48,914 nucleotides of DNA, taken from NCBI GenBank assembly GCA_946539445.1, contig CAMNHK010000008.1, positions 1 to 48,914 of the forward strand, read 5' to 3'. The notes beneath the pieces are model-generated. The model saw only the letters and a list, made by a program, of their open reading frames with translations, was not told the DNA's origin and made no database searches. This DNA comes from an uncultured Caryophanales bacterium. Lineage in GTDB: Bacteria > Bacillota_I > Bacilli_A > RF39 > UBA660. Below, piece by piece: positions 17,001-26,365 of the stretch. Each line of letters starts with the position of its first letter. Within the stretch, counting starts at the first letter, position 1. The position numbers and the translations under genes are program-made.

Positions 17001-18380
17001 ATGGAATACAACTATAAAAAAGACTTAGATAAAAATATCTTCAGGGGATATGATATTCGTGGTGTTTATCCAACTTCTATTGATGAAGATACCGCTTATA
17101 CGATTGGATTAGGATTTGGGTCTCATATTAAGAGAAATGGTCAGACTATGTGTGTAGTAGGACATGACAATCGTTTGTCCTCTCCAGCATTGTATGATGC
17201 TGTGGTAGAAGGTATTCGTCAAACGGGTATTAATGTAGTGCGTATTGGATTGTGTACTACTCCTATGTACTATTATGCTTGTATAAAAATTGATGTTCCT
17301 AGTGGTATTATGGTAACCGCTTCCCATAATCCAAAAGATGAAAATGGATTTAAATTTGCTTTTGATGAGTCTGGAAATTGCAAAGGTCAAGAAATACAAG
17401 ATTTTTTACAGGAGTTATTAGAAGGAAATTTTGAACATGGAGAAGGGGAACTTTATCGGTATAATCCAGAAGAAGATTATTTGTCGTTATTCCGTCATAG
17501 TATTCAATTTGGATTACGGTCTTTGAAAGTCGTACTAGACCCTGCGAATGGAGCAACGGCTAGTTTTTGCCGTAAAGTATTTGAACAATTCCCAATGGAT
17601 TTGATTATTATTAATGAAGAGAGTGATGGTAATTTTCCTAATCATCATCCCGATCCTTGTGTAGAAGATAATTTGAAGCAATTAAAAGATAAAGTAATAG
17701 AAGTGGGAGCAGACGTTGGATTCTCTTTTGATGGGGATGGGGACCGTCTTGGAATTGTTACGCATCGTGGACAGTTTATCCCAACGGATATTTATATGAT
17801 TATCATTATTCGTGATATCATTCATAAAGTTAAGAAAAAAGAATTTTTATATGATGTTAAGTGTTCCAAGTCTCTTAGTGATGAAATAGAGCGTTTAGGG
17901 GCAAAGGGTATTTGTTACCGAACGGGAAATTCTTATACGAAAGCTAAGGTTCGGGAAGAAGATTTGCCTTTTGGAGGAGAGTTAAGTGGTCATGTATATT
18001 TCCGTGATCGTTGGCCAGGATTTGATAGTGGAATGTATGCGGCTCTTCGATTATTAGAGATTCTTTCTTATACGAACAAAGATATTAATATGTTATTAAA
18101 TGGAGTTCATGACTATTATTCTACGGATGAAATTAAGATTCCAACTCCGGATGATGTTAAATTTAAAGTCGTTGACTTTGTAAAACAATATGTTCAAGAA
18201 AAAGGTTACCCTTATAATGATATAGATGGTGTTCGTGTTAATTTCCCAGACGGATGGGCACTTGTTCGGGCTTCTAATACAGGCCCTAATATTACGGTTC
18301 GTTATGAAGCAAAAACAGAAGCAAGATTAAAAGAGTTACAAGACGAATTTGGAGGCGTTATTCATGAGTTCTCCTACTAA
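17001..18380 (+). CDS. phosphomannomutase/phosphoglucomutase
   Basis: 459 residues, standard for alpha-D-phosphohexomutases. It shows RGYDIRGVYP, the active-site serine in TASHNPKDENGFK (about residues 103-115), the Mg-binding loop FDGDGDRLG (about 243-251), the sugar-binding loop GGELSGHVYFRD (about 321-332) and the phosphate-binding C-terminal RASNTGPNITVRYEA. It interconverts hexose 1- and 6-phosphates and so supplies mannose or glucose donors for glycans. This fits the LCP protein, deacetylase and flippase nearby. AGGAGG lies 7 nt before the ATG. The next gene begins inside its last 17 bases. Confidence 0.95.
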   Translation: MEYNYKKDLDKNIFRGYDIRGVYPTSIDEDTAYTIGLGFGSHIKRNGQTMCVVGHDNRLSSPALYDAVVEGIRQTGINVVRIGLCTTPMYYYACIKIDVPSGIMVTASHNPKDENGFKFAFDESGNCKGQEIQDFLQELLEGNFEHGEGELYRYNPEEDYLSLFRHSIQFGLRSLKVVLDPANGATASFCRKVFEQFPMDLIIINEESDGNFPNHHPDPCVEDNLKQLKDKVIEVGADVGFSFDGDGDRLGIVTHRGQFIPTDIYMIIIIRDIIHKVKKKEFLYDVKCSKSLSDEIERLGAKGICYRTGNSYTKAKVREEDLPFGGELSGHVYFRDRWPGFDSGMYAALRLLEILSYTNKDINMLLNGVHDYYSTDEIKIPTPDDVKFKVVDFVKQYVQEKGYPYNDIDGVRVNFPDGWALVRASNTGPNITVRYEAKTEARLKELQDEFGGVIHEFSY

Positions 18381-19050
18381 AAAAGCGTATGTTTATGAGA
18401 TGAAATTGGGACCTGCTAATCTTTTTAGTATTGTGATTCTCGTTCTTATGTGTGTTCTTACTCATTTCCTTTATGGATTTGATTCTATGAACATTAATTG
18501 GAGTCTTACCTTTTTACTAGCTATTGGTTGGCTTTGGTTTCATGAAATCTGGCATGGAATTGGTTATGTTTTAGGAGGAACAAAGTACCAGAATGTGGCT
18601 TATGGAATTTGTTTGGAAAAAGGAATTTTTTACTGTATGTCTTATCAAGAAATTACTCGTAAAAATATTCTTATTTCTCTTCAAATGCCTTTTATGGCAA
18701 TAGGTGTTATTACTTATATTGTTGGACTTATCTTTCATTTACCAGTTTTGATTGTTTTATCTATTTTTAATATTATGGGTGCTTCCATGGATTTGGTTAT
18801 GTTTTATTATATTTGGAGACTTCCTAAAGACGTTACGTATAGTGAATCTGGAAGACCAGATCAATTTGTTTTGATTTCTTCCGAAGATTTAAAGAAGAGA
18901 AAAAATGCTTTTTTAAAAATCGTGGATGAAAAAGACTATAAAAGTGAAGATTATCATTTTACAGATTTTAAGCGATTTACGATTACCAAGCTTTCTCTTG
19001 TGATATTAATTGTTTTAATTGTATTAAATGTTATTAATCTTTTCTTATAA
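18364..19050 (+). CDS. DUF3267 membrane zincin
   Basis: 228 residues from ATG 18364, overlapping the phosphohexomutase stop. GGAGG (18350-18354) lies 9 nt upstream, which decides the start. There are about four membrane helices. HEIWH at residues 60-64 with GIGYVLGG following, and a later GASMDLVMFYY segment offering the Asp ligand, match the DUF3267 layout, which is predicted to be related to M50-type intramembrane zinc proteases. Substrates are unknown. It is translationally linked to the phosphohexomutase and ended by a strong hairpin. Confidence 0.85.
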   Translation: MSSPTKKAYVYEMKLGPANLFSIVILVLMCVLTHFLYGFDSMNINWSLTFLLAIGWLWFHEIWHGIGYVLGGTKYQNVAYGICLEKGIFYCMSYQEITRKNILISLQMPFMAIGVITYIVGLIFHLPVLIVLSIFNIMGASMDLVMFYYIWRLPKDVTYSESGRPDQFVLISSEDLKKRKNAFLKIVDEKDYKSEDYHFTDFKRFTITKLSLVILIVLIVLNVINLFL

Positions 19051-19060
19051 ATTTGACGTT

Positions 19061-19092
19061 AAGTAAGATGGGTTTTCTCGTCTTACTTTTTA
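19061..19092 (+). terminator. terminator after the DUF3267 gene
   Basis: AAGTAAGA (19061-19068) and TCTTACTT (19081-19088), extended inside by G-C and G-U pairs and followed by T residues. Confidence 0.8.
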
Positions 19093-19130
19093 TTCTGTGA
19101 TAATATGGATAGTATGAGTAGGTGATGTTT

Positions 19131-21161
19131 ATGGCAATTAGTGATATAGAGTTTCAAAAAGAAAAAAAGATTTTGAAGAAGGTTCAAAAACTTTTAGGGG
19201 ATACTTTATCTTCTTTGGGAGAAGATGTTTTTCAGGAAGAAGAAGATTTAGTGGAATTTAAAAAAATGATGTGGGAAGATTCTAGTAGCTTTGATGAGGG
19301 AGAAATGCAACAGGTTATGGCTGCGACCGCACTGGAGGCTGACAAAGTTCTTCAAAAACAACGATATTTTAAAAAGTTACGTAGTATTCAGCACAAACCT
19401 TATTTTGCGAGTATTGTTTTTAAAGATGATGAAGGATCTATCTTTAATATTTATATGTCTCTTACTTATTTAAAAGATGATCAATTAAATAATATCTTAT
19501 ATGATTGGCGTAGTCCTATTTGTAGTTTATTTTATGATTATGAAACGGGTCCTTGTAGTTATACAGCTCCTGGTGGTATGGTTAGTGGAGAATTAAAGAG
19601 AAAAAGACAATATAAGATTGAGAATGATCAATTGGTAGGAGTGTTTGATAATTCCTTAAATATTAATGACGAGGTATTGCAAGAAGTTCTAGCAGAAGAA
19701 TCTAGTGAAAAGATGAAAAATGTCGTTAATACGATTCAACAAGAACAAAATAAAGTGATTCGGAATTTGGAAGATAATAATTTAATTGTTCAAGGAATTG
19801 CTGGATCTGGAAAAACGACGGTTGCCCTTCATCGAATTGCTTTTTTACTTTATCGTTTACAAAATCTTAGTAGTAATAATATTCTAATTTTTTCTCCTAA
19901 TCATATTTTTACCGAATATATTTCGGATGTTTTACCATCTTTAGGAGAGGCAAATACCCTTCAAACTACTTTTGCTGATTATTTAGAAAGTCAGATTAAA
20001 GAATATAAAGGAGTAGAGAGTTTTCCAGACTTTGTTTCTCGTTATTATTCTTATATGGAATCGTTTCCAGAATTGGTCGAGTATAAGCAAAGTGATGGTA
20101 TTATTGATGATTTAGATGCCTTTATTGATGATTATGTCGAGAGAGCTTGCTTTACTTCTGGATTTCAAGAAGGGGAAAAAATCTTTATCGAAAAAGAAGA
20201 AATTAATACAATGCTAAAAGATCGATATAGTCGTCTACCTCTATTTGAAAGAGTCGATGAAATGGCAGAAAAGTTATGTTCTAATCATTATAAGGGCAGT
20301 CGTAAAAAAATTGCAACTTATTTAAAGTTATTATATGAACATGCGAATTTTAAAAAAGATTATAAAGAAATATTAAAAGAATTCTTTTTGAGTGAGTATT
20401 GTCGTATTCCGTTAGATGAGAGTTTTGTTAAGAAATTTATGAATGTGGATATCTTACATTATGAAGATGCTTTACTTCTGGTTTATTTAAAGGGTCGTTT
20501 GGAAGGTTTTTATTATGAATCTACCATTCAACAAGTTGTTATTGATGAAGCTCAAGATTATAGTAGACTTCAATATATTATTTTAACGAATATTTTCCAA
20601 AAAGCCGAATTTACGATTTTAGGAGATGTGAATCAAAATATTAATCCATATTATCACTATGATTCTTTGGAGAGTTTATCGGATTTATTTAAGGGAGATA
20701 CAAAATATTTAGAGTTATTAAAAACGTATCGTTCTTCTCCGGAAATTATTGATTATACGAATAAGATATTAGGTCTTCATCATGTAAATGCGATTCGTAA
20801 AGATAATCATAAACCCGTAGTGATTAAAAAAGACTTTGGGGATTTAGCTACTTCTTTGGTTCATGATATTAAAGTTTTACAGAGTCAATATAAGAGTACG
20901 GCTGTTATTACGAAAGATTATAAGGAAGCGGAAAAAATTTATGAATTAATTAAAGACCAAGTAGATATTTCCTTGGTTGATGCGGATACAAAAAGTTTCC
21001 ATAAAGAGCTTATTATTATTCCTGCATATGTTTCAAAGGGGTTAGAGTTTGATAGTGTGATTATTTATAATGATCGCAACAATTCTTATAAAAATAATGA
21101 AAGAAATCTATTATATGTTGCTTGTACTAGATGTCAGCATGAGCTTTATATATATAACTAG
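19131..21161 (+). CDS. helD: HelD-like UvrD/Rep-family helicase (RNA polymerase recycling type)
   Basis: 676 residues from ATG 19131, placed by GTAGGTGATG. An N-terminal coiled-coil arm (about 1-70) precedes the UvrD-like motor: Walker A QGIAGSGKTT (about 221-230), Walker B VVIDEAQDYS (about 469-478), motif III LGDVNQNINP, motif IV TYRSSPEI, and motifs V/VI SKGLEFDSVI and LLYVACTRC. The order and the N-terminal arm match HelD, which binds RNA polymerase and releases stalled complexes with ATP. It is shorter than B. subtilis HelD (~774), with the insert between motifs reduced. It is transcribed alone. Confidence is high for the family and moderate for the HelD function. Confidence 0.87.
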   Translation: MAISDIEFQKEKKILKKVQKLLGDTLSSLGEDVFQEEEDLVEFKKMMWEDSSSFDEGEMQQVMAATALEADKVLQKQRYFKKLRSIQHKPYFASIVFKDDEGSIFNIYMSLTYLKDDQLNNILYDWRSPICSLFYDYETGPCSYTAPGGMVSGELKRKRQYKIENDQLVGVFDNSLNINDEVLQEVLAEESSEKMKNVVNTIQQEQNKVIRNLEDNNLIVQGIAGSGKTTVALHRIAFLLYRLQNLSSNNILIFSPNHIFTEYISDVLPSLGEANTLQTTFADYLESQIKEYKGVESFPDFVSRYYSYMESFPELVEYKQSDGIIDDLDAFIDDYVERACFTSGFQEGEKIFIEKEEINTMLKDRYSRLPLFERVDEMAEKLCSNHYKGSRKKIATYLKLLYEHANFKKDYKEILKEFFLSEYCRIPLDESFVKKFMNVDILHYEDALLLVYLKGRLEGFYYESTIQQVVIDEAQDYSRLQYIILTNIFQKAEFTILGDVNQNINPYYHYDSLESLSDLFKGDTKYLELLKTYRSSPEIIDYTNKILGLHHVNAIRKDNHKPVVIKKDFGDLATSLVHDIKVLQSQYKSTAVITKDYKEAEKIYELIKDQVDISLVDADTKSFHKELIIIPAYVSKGLEFDSVIIYNDRNNSYKNNERNLLYVACTRCQHELYIYN

Positions 21162-21166
21162 ATTGT

Positions 21167-21195
21167 TTGATTCTATTATGAATATTTGGTATAAT
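21167..21195 (+). promoter_or_regulatory. promoter of the LCP gene
   Basis: TTGATT (21167-21172), 17-bp spacer and TATAAT (21190-21195) with an extended TGG. The ATG follows 21 nt later behind GGAGGAAG. Confidence 0.75.
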
Positions 21196-21215
21196 ATTTC
21201 TATTGGAGGAAGTTT

Positions 21216-22619
21216 ATGAAGAAGTTAGGACCGTTTATATTTTTTGTTGTTTGTATTATTACTTCTTTCTTTGCATTTTATGCACTGATTCGAATTGGTT
21301 TTTTACCAATGAAATATTTATTAATGATAGGGGGAGGATTTTTATTTGTTCTTCTATTGTTACTTATTTTGTTATATCGTAAGCATCTTATTTGGGTAGT
21401 TTTGGGGTTTGTTTTAGGAACTTTGTTACTTGTTTTTGATGTAGTTGCTTCTACGTATTTGTATCAAACCGATTATTTTTTAAATAAGGCATTTAGTGGA
21501 ACTACGATTGAAACTACTACTTATATGGTAGTTGGATTAAAAGATAAGAAATTAACGGAAAATAATATTGAGGGTAATATTGGCTATTACCAAGATATTT
21601 ATAATCGCGATAAGATTTTAGATATGATGGATGAGAATTATGAACTAAATTTTCTTTCCTATCCAACCGTTAATGAATTATTAGAAGCAGTTTTTACGGA
21701 AGAAGTTCCTATTGTTTTGGTAGAAAGTACTTCTTACAATATTATGATGAGTTTTGATACTCGAGTAGAAGAAAAATTAGAAGTTATTAAAACAATTACG
21801 ATTCAAGAAGAAAAAAAGGCTCAAGAAGAGAACCGTAAGTTATTTCATATTTATGTAGTTGGTAGCGATTTTGCAGGGTTAAATGATTTTAATATGATTG
21901 TTACTATTAATAAGGCTAAGAAGAAAATATTATTAACTTCTATTCCAAGAGATTATCATATTGATGTTTATGGTTATGATGGTGTGAAAGATAATATTAC
22001 TTATATGTCAGCTCTTGGAATTGATACTAGTATTCATTCTTTGGAACAATTCTTTGATATTAAGATTGCTTATTATGTAAAAGTTAATACGAAGTCTTTG
22101 GTTAAACTAGTGGATGCAATCGGAGGTATTACTTATTGTTCGGATGTTGAATTTACAACGTCTCATGCTTTAGTAATGGATACTTATAACGACCGTTTAG
22201 GAGAAAAGTTCCATGTTGTAGAAGGATGCCAACCTTTAAATGGAATTCAAGCTTTGACGGTTGCACGTGAGAGAGTCAATATTCCAGGAAGTGATCTTGC
22301 AAGACAAGATAATTGTCGTAAGATAATTTTAGCAATCTTTAATAAAATGAAAAGTACGGATACCATTTTAAATTATAATTCTCTATTAGATACGTTGGCA
22401 GATTCTTATGAAACAACGATTCCAAGAAGTCTTATTGAAGAAATTGGAAAGAAGGCCCTTAAGGAAGGATCTAAGTGGGCTGTTGAAGAACAAGCGGTTA
22501 ATGGATCTGATGTAAAAGGATATGTTCATTTAGGAACGGTATATGATTATACTATGACCCCTAATATGGCTTCTGTGGAGGCTGCTAAGAAAAAAATGAG
22601 AACTTTAGGAAGTGAATAG
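21216..22619 (+). CDS. LytR-CpsA-Psr (LCP) family protein
   Basis: 467 residues. Three to four membrane helices cover about residues 5-95, and the extracellular part follows. The LCP domain (about 205-400) shows LLTSIPRDYHIDV, a KVNTKSLVKLVDAIGGI block and the arginine-rich ALTVARERVNIPGSDLARQDN motif that binds pyrophosphate groups of polyprenyl lipids. LCP enzymes attach undecaprenyl-linked glycopolymers to peptidoglycan, which implies a cell wall and rules out a wall-less mollicute. It is followed by a polysaccharide deacetylase starting at its stop codon, and the two probably form an operon. Confidence 0.93.
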   Translation: MKKLGPFIFFVVCIITSFFAFYALIRIGFLPMKYLLMIGGGFLFVLLLLLILLYRKHLIWVVLGFVLGTLLLVFDVVASTYLYQTDYFLNKAFSGTTIETTTYMVVGLKDKKLTENNIEGNIGYYQDIYNRDKILDMMDENYELNFLSYPTVNELLEAVFTEEVPIVLVESTSYNIMMSFDTRVEEKLEVIKTITIQEEKKAQEENRKLFHIYVVGSDFAGLNDFNMIVTINKAKKKILLTSIPRDYHIDVYGYDGVKDNITYMSALGIDTSIHSLEQFFDIKIAYYVKVNTKSLVKLVDAIGGITYCSDVEFTTSHALVMDTYNDRLGEKFHVVEGCQPLNGIQALTVARERVNIPGSDLARQDNCRKIILAIFNKMKSTDTILNYNSLLDTLADSYETTIPRSLIEEIGKKALKEGSKWAVEEQAVNGSDVKGYVHLGTVYDYTMTPNMASVEAAKKKMRTLGSE

Positions 22620-22620
22620 C

Positions 22621-23367
22621 TTGAAAAGGCGTTGGATTATACTTTTACTTTTCGTATTCTTTTTCGGAATTGGAGTTTATTATATTCTTCCTCCTAAAAT
22701 TGCGGTATTAACGTATCATGATTTTGTAGAGGATACTATTGAGAATAATATGCAGATTCGAGAAGAAACCTTTCGAAGACAAATGTCTTTTTTAAAGAAA
22801 CATCATTATCGTACTTTGAAATTAAAAGATATTGATTGCTTTTTAAAGCATAAATGTCGTCTTCCTAAAAAGTCGGTTTTGATTACGATGGATGATGGGT
22901 GGAAGAGAGAACTTACGATTGCGGCTCCTATCTTGAAGGAATATGATTTAGATGCTGTTATTTTCTATGTTGGGAAAAATGAGGATGGAGAGAATGAAAA
23001 TTTTCTTAACAAAGAAGATTTAGAGACTCTACAGGAGGATTATCCTAATATTGAAATTGCTAGTCATAGTTATAATCTTCATTATCCAGAAGCTTATCTT
23101 TCTTCAAAAAATGATATTACTAAGGATATACACCATATGAAAAAGATTATTAAGAAACCTTATTATGCTTATCCTTATGGTAAAAGTACGAAGGAATATC
23201 GAAGTGCTTTAAAAAAAGAGGGGTATAAGTTAGGATTCACTTTTGGACCTGATAAAGAACATCGTAAATTAACGATTGATGATAATCCATTTCTTTTACC
23301 TCGCTTAAACTTTAGTACGGATGTACCGATGTGGAAGTTTATTTTGCGCTTAATTTGGTTATCTTAA
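22621..23367 (+). CDS. polysaccharide deacetylase family protein, membrane-anchored
   Basis: 248 residues from TTG 22621. This start places AGGAAGTG about 8 nt upstream; the in-frame GTG at 22612 lies within that site. An N-terminal signal anchor (about 5-22) is followed by a NodB-type domain: the opening AVLTYHDF, the metal Asp pair in ITMDDGW, IEIASHSYNLHYPE with the metal-binding His residues (HSxxxH), and YPYGK. The enzyme removes N-acetyl groups from peptidoglycan or a surface glycan outside the membrane. It follows the LCP gene by one base. Confidence 0.9.
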   Translation: MKRRWIILLLFVFFFGIGVYYILPPKIAVLTYHDFVEDTIENNMQIREETFRRQMSFLKKHHYRTLKLKDIDCFLKHKCRLPKKSVLITMDDGWKRELTIAAPILKEYDLDAVIFYVGKNEDGENENFLNKEDLETLQEDYPNIEIASHSYNLHYPEAYLSSKNDITKDIHHMKKIIKKPYYAYPYGKSTKEYRSALKKEGYKLGFTFGPDKEHRKLTIDDNPFLLPRLNFSTDVPMWKFILRLIWLS

Positions 23368-23392
23368 AAAGAGCTTTTTGAGCTCTTTTTTT
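23366..23392 (+). terminator. terminator after the deacetylase
   Basis: AAAAAGAGCT (23366-23375) and AGCTCTTTTT (23381-23390) around a 5-nt loop, with more T residues. It overlaps the stop codon. Confidence 0.9.
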
Positions 23393-23400
23393 GGTGGAAG

Positions 23401-23429
23401 TTGCAAAAAATGAGAAAATATGATATAAT
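23401..23429 (+). promoter_or_regulatory. promoter of the 95-aa gene
   Basis: TTGCAA (23401-23406), 17-bp spacer and TATAAT (23424-23429). Confidence 0.75.
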
Positions 23430-23456
23430 ATGTGCACATATGAGGGGGTTAGTAAT

Positions 23457-23744
23457 ATGAAAGAGATTATTGCAGATTTTTTACAACAAGAGAAAAAACA
23501 AATGGGAATTGAAAAACCAGAGGTTAGTAAAGCAGAAATTGCGATGGTGCAATGTGCTTTCTTAGCTGTTAAGGATCATTATCCTGAAAAAAATCATGTT
23601 CAATTAATTCGTATTTGTTGTGATACTATGATGGAAGCCGAAAAGAAACAGTTAAATGGTAAAATTGGTCTTATGATTAGTCGTTTCAATGAAGATATTC
23701 CAACAGTTCCATTTACGGAAATTAATTCAACATTCCATAAATAA
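23457..23744 (+). CDS. unknown 95-aa soluble protein
   Basis: I do not recognise this protein. From ATG 23457 (GAGGGGG site 8 nt upstream; a longer frame from 23430 would start at the -10 box) it encodes 95 residues. The sequence is mainly helical, with a conserved-looking core (AMVQCAFLAVKDHYPEKN) and two cysteines in RICCDTM. There is no membrane segment or signal peptide. It has its own consensus promoter and terminator, so it is an independent gene likely expressed constitutively. Confidence 0.7.
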   Translation: MKEIIADFLQQEKKQMGIEKPEVSKAEIAMVQCAFLAVKDHYPEKNHVQLIRICCDTMMEAEKKQLNGKIGLMISRFNEDIPTVPFTEINSTFHK

Positions 23745-25034
23745 TTAAGTAAGAGCAATTCTTACTTTTTTTATTTGATAAATTGTTAGAAATATTATTT
23801 CTAGGCAGGTTGATAGAATTAAGGATGTTATTCCAAGCGATAGAGAAGAAAATAGGATTAATAGAGAAGTTCTTAATAGGGAACTTAGTAAAATTCCTTT
23901 TAGATTGTCTTGACTTCTTCCTAGAGCGTCTAGGCTTACGGCTAGGGGAGACTGAATGTATTCTAAAAGAAAGATAGGAGATACTATTTGTATCCACTTG
24001 TATCCTTTGGTTGTATGATATAAAATTTCTAATATTTCTTTGGATTTCATTTCTAAAACTATGGTGTAGATTATACCGATTCCTAGGGATAAGAGAATTG
24101 CTAGTTTGATTTTTTTTCGGCACTTTTCTTTTTCTTTTTTTATAAATAATTTGGATAATTCTGGTAATAGAGCTTGAGAAATTGCCATGGAAAAAAACGA
24201 CGGAAGAAGGATTAGAGGATATACGTAACCAGTAATTGTTCCATATTCTTTGGTTATGTAGGATAGGGAATAGTTTGTCTTTAAAAGGAATGTAGTGAGT
24301 AAAATAGGTTCTAAGAAATAAGCAATGCTTCCGATTAGACGCGATAAAGTGTTTGGGATGCTAATCTTTAAACTATCTTGTATATCTCTTTTTTGAGGAA
24401 TAAAGTCTTGTTTTTTTATGGTAATATTTTTAGGAAGAAATAGTATTAATACTAAAGTGGAAGCTATTTCACTTATGATATTTAAGCTAACTAAAAAACA
24501 AACATAGTATTTTGTTCCATATGGTAAGATTTTAGGTGTCAAAATCATTAAAAGGATGAGGCGTACTAAATCTTCAACAATATTGGAGATAATATGTGGT
24601 ATCATTTGTTGTTTTCCAAAAAAATAACTTCTACATATACTGGATAAAGTGGTGAAAGGAATAACGGAGGCCATTGCGAGTATACTGATTTGAGTGTTTG
24701 GATTATGGAGAAGCGTTTCACTAATAATAGGGGATAAAAGAATGGTTATTCCGATTAGTAATCCATTTCCTGTGAGAAGAATTGGAATAAAAGACAGTAT
24801 TAATCGCTTATTATTTCTTGTTCCTTCGGATATTAGTTTTGAAAGAGCTAGAGGCATTCCAAATTGTCCTAAGCTAATTAAAAGATTAAAGGTTGGGAGA
24901 ATCATCATATAGAGGCCTAAGTTTTCCTCTCCGGCTAGTCTGGCGATGAGTATTTTAATCATCATTCCTAATAATTTGGTAAAGAATCCTCCTATCATTA
25001 AGATAAGAGAGGATTGAATAAATTTTTCTTTCAT
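23745..25034 (-). CDS. SpoVB/MurJ-like polysaccharide flippase (MATE/MVF family)
   Basis: 429 residues with about 12 membrane helices. It begins MKEKFIQSSLILMIGGFFTK, then GEENLGLYMMILPTFNLLISLGQFGMPLALSKLISE, the typical opening of SpoVB-type oligosaccharide-lipid flippases. These move lipid-linked glycan precursors across the membrane for peptidoglycan or surface polymers. It is shorter than most (~500+), with fewer C-terminal helices. No Shine-Dalgarno site precedes the ATG (the upstream bases are CATACAATGTATT), unlike nearly all neighbours, so initiation may be weak or from a very short leader. It is convergent with the 95-aa gene; the stop codon lies in the shared terminator stem. Confidence 0.9.
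   Translation of the reverse strand: MKEKFIQSSLILMIGGFFTKLLGMMIKILIARLAGEENLGLYMMILPTFNLLISLGQFGMPLALSKLISEGTRNNKRLILSFIPILLTGNGLLIGITILLSPIISETLLHNPNTQISILAMASVIPFTTLSSICRSYFFGKQQMIPHIISNIVEDLVRLILLMILTPKILPYGTKYYVCFLVSLNIISEIASTLVLILFLPKNITIKKQDFIPQKRDIQDSLKISIPNTLSRLIGSIAYFLEPILLTTFLLKTNYSLSYITKEYGTITGYVYPLILLPSFFSMAISQALLPELSKLFIKKEKEKCRKKIKLAILLSLGIGIIYTIVLEMKSKEILEILYHTTKGYKWIQIVSPIFLLEYIQSPLAVSLDALGRSQDNLKGILLSSLLRTSLLILFSSLSLGITSLILSTCLEIIFLTIYQIKKVRIALT
23747..23773 (+). terminator. terminator of the 95-aa gene
   Basis: AAGTAAGA (23747-23754) and TCTTACTT (23760-23767) with a T run. It overlaps the last codons of the convergent flippase gene. Confidence 0.8.
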
Positions 25035-25060
25035 AATACATTGTATGATGGGAAATTTTT

Positions 25061-25066
25061 ATTATA
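25061..25066 (-). promoter_or_regulatory. candidate -10 box of the flippase gene
   Basis: TATAAT on the reverse strand, 27 bases upstream of the ATG. No convincing -35 is visible. A TACAAT (25040-25045) even closer would give an almost leaderless transcript. Confidence 0.35.
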
Positions 25067-25176
25067 CTTTTCTTCTTGTTTGACGTATTCATTATGTATT
25101 TTTTTTTGAATTTTTGTAAAAGAAATTGTAAATGATAAAATTATTTTCTTTTTTCTTTATGGAATTTCTATTTTTG

Positions 25177-25185
25177 TGTTAAAAT
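25177..25185 (+). promoter_or_regulatory. extended -10 of the acidic membrane-anchored protein gene
   Basis: TGTTAAAAT (TG at 25177-25178, TAAAAT at 25180-25185), 19 nt before the ATG. No -35 was recognised. Confidence 0.4.
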
Positions 25186-25204
25186 TTATTTAGAGGTGTA
25201 TAAA

Positions 25205-26290
25205 ATGAGTGATTTAGTAGAGTTTTTCACATCCCAAGAAATCATAGTGGTTTATTTCGTGGTTATTGCTGCTAGTGTATTGTGTTTTATGATTTACTTG
25301 GTAGAAAAGAATAATGTGCGAGCACGTCGTAGACATAATACTCGAGAATTAAATAAGTTAGTAAAAGAAGTAAGAGAACAAACGGTAGAAGAAGAACCTG
25401 TTGAGACAGTCTTTTATGAAGAACCTGTTTTACTTCAAAGTGTTGAAGTAGAGCCAAAAGAGTCTTCTGTTGAAGAATTGCTTCAAGAAGTAAATACTCC
25501 TGAAGTGTTAGAAGAGACCGTTCCAGAAGAGGTTCCAAATAATTATCAAGTTTCTTTTGACTATTTGGAAGAGGATACTTTAGAAGATGTATTTGATGAT
25601 ATTGAACCAGTTGTTGTCGAAAGTGCTCCCGTTGTCGAACCAGTAGTAGAGACGATGGATGAAGTATCTAGTAATGACGATGAACTTGTATATACTGATA
25701 TAGAACCTGATGTTGAAACCGCTCAAAGACAATTGCAAGAATTAACGGAAGAATTACAACGTCAAGAAGAACAAAAGAAAGCAGAAAATATTAAATTAAC
25801 TTCTTACGAAGAACAACAAGAGGAAAGTGCTATTATTAGTTTGGAAGAATTGATTCAAAAGAGTAAGAGTATGTATGAAGCAAATGAACTTACTCAATAT
25901 GTTGATGAAGGAAATGTTCCTATTAGTTTGCAAGAATTAGAGTCTCGTAAAGGAGTTTCTGTTGAAGAAAATCTTTATGATGAACCATTTATTATTGAGA
26001 ATGTTGTTCCCGTAGAAGAATTAGAAGAGACTTCAGAGGTTACTCCTATTGTTGTTTCTAATTCCGATGAGACACATGAACCAGTTGTCATTGAACAACC
26101 TACTGAGGTTAAGAAATTTAAGAGCAGTCCTATTATTTCACCTATTTTTGGAATTGAAAAAGAACCTATGTCGGAACAAGAATTAGCATTAGAGAATACA
26201 GCTAATTATCAAAAATTTGATGATGAGATTCGCAAGACAAATGAATTCTTAATGACATTAAAAGAACTACAACAAAAATTAGATTCATAA
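25205..26290 (+). CDS. acidic membrane-anchored protein of unknown function
   Basis: 361 residues from ATG 25205 (AGAGGTG site 6 nt upstream). A single N-terminal membrane helix (about residues 10-32) is followed by a basic stop-transfer stretch (RARRRHNTRELNKL). A long acidic Glu/Val/Pro-rich region of about 250 residues follows, including a Gln/Glu coiled coil (about 178-200). The topology suggests a cytoplasmic tail. The overall pattern recalls cell-division or envelope scaffold proteins (ZipA-like layout), but I see no recognisable domain, so no function is assigned. It is a single-gene unit with a strong terminator. Confidence 0.75.
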   Translation: MSDLVEFFTSQEIIVVYFVVIAASVLCFMIYLVEKNNVRARRRHNTRELNKLVKEVREQTVEEEPVETVFYEEPVLLQSVEVEPKESSVEELLQEVNTPEVLEETVPEEVPNNYQVSFDYLEEDTLEDVFDDIEPVVVESAPVVEPVVETMDEVSSNDDELVYTDIEPDVETAQRQLQELTEELQRQEEQKKAENIKLTSYEEQQEESAIISLEELIQKSKSMYEANELTQYVDEGNVPISLQELESRKGVSVEENLYDEPFIIENVVPVEELEETSEVTPIVVSNSDETHEPVVIEQPTEVKKFKSSPIISPIFGIEKEPMSEQELALENTANYQKFDDEIRKTNEFLMTLKELQQKLDS

Positions 26291-26311
26291 GGAGATTCTT
26301 CTCCTTTTTTA
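26289..26311 (+). terminator. terminator after the acidic membrane protein
   Basis: AAGGAGA (26289-26295) and TCTCCTT (26300-26306) with a TTCT loop and T run. It overlaps the stop. Confidence 0.85.
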
Positions 26312-26312
26312 T

Positions 26313-26341
26313 TTGTCTTTTTTTCTTTGATATGATATAAT
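26313..26341 (+). promoter_or_regulatory. promoter of mtaB
   Basis: TTGTCT (26313-26318), 17-bp spacer and TATAAT (26336-26341). Confidence 0.7.
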
Positions 26342-26365
26342 TTGTAATCGATGAAGGGTGATACT

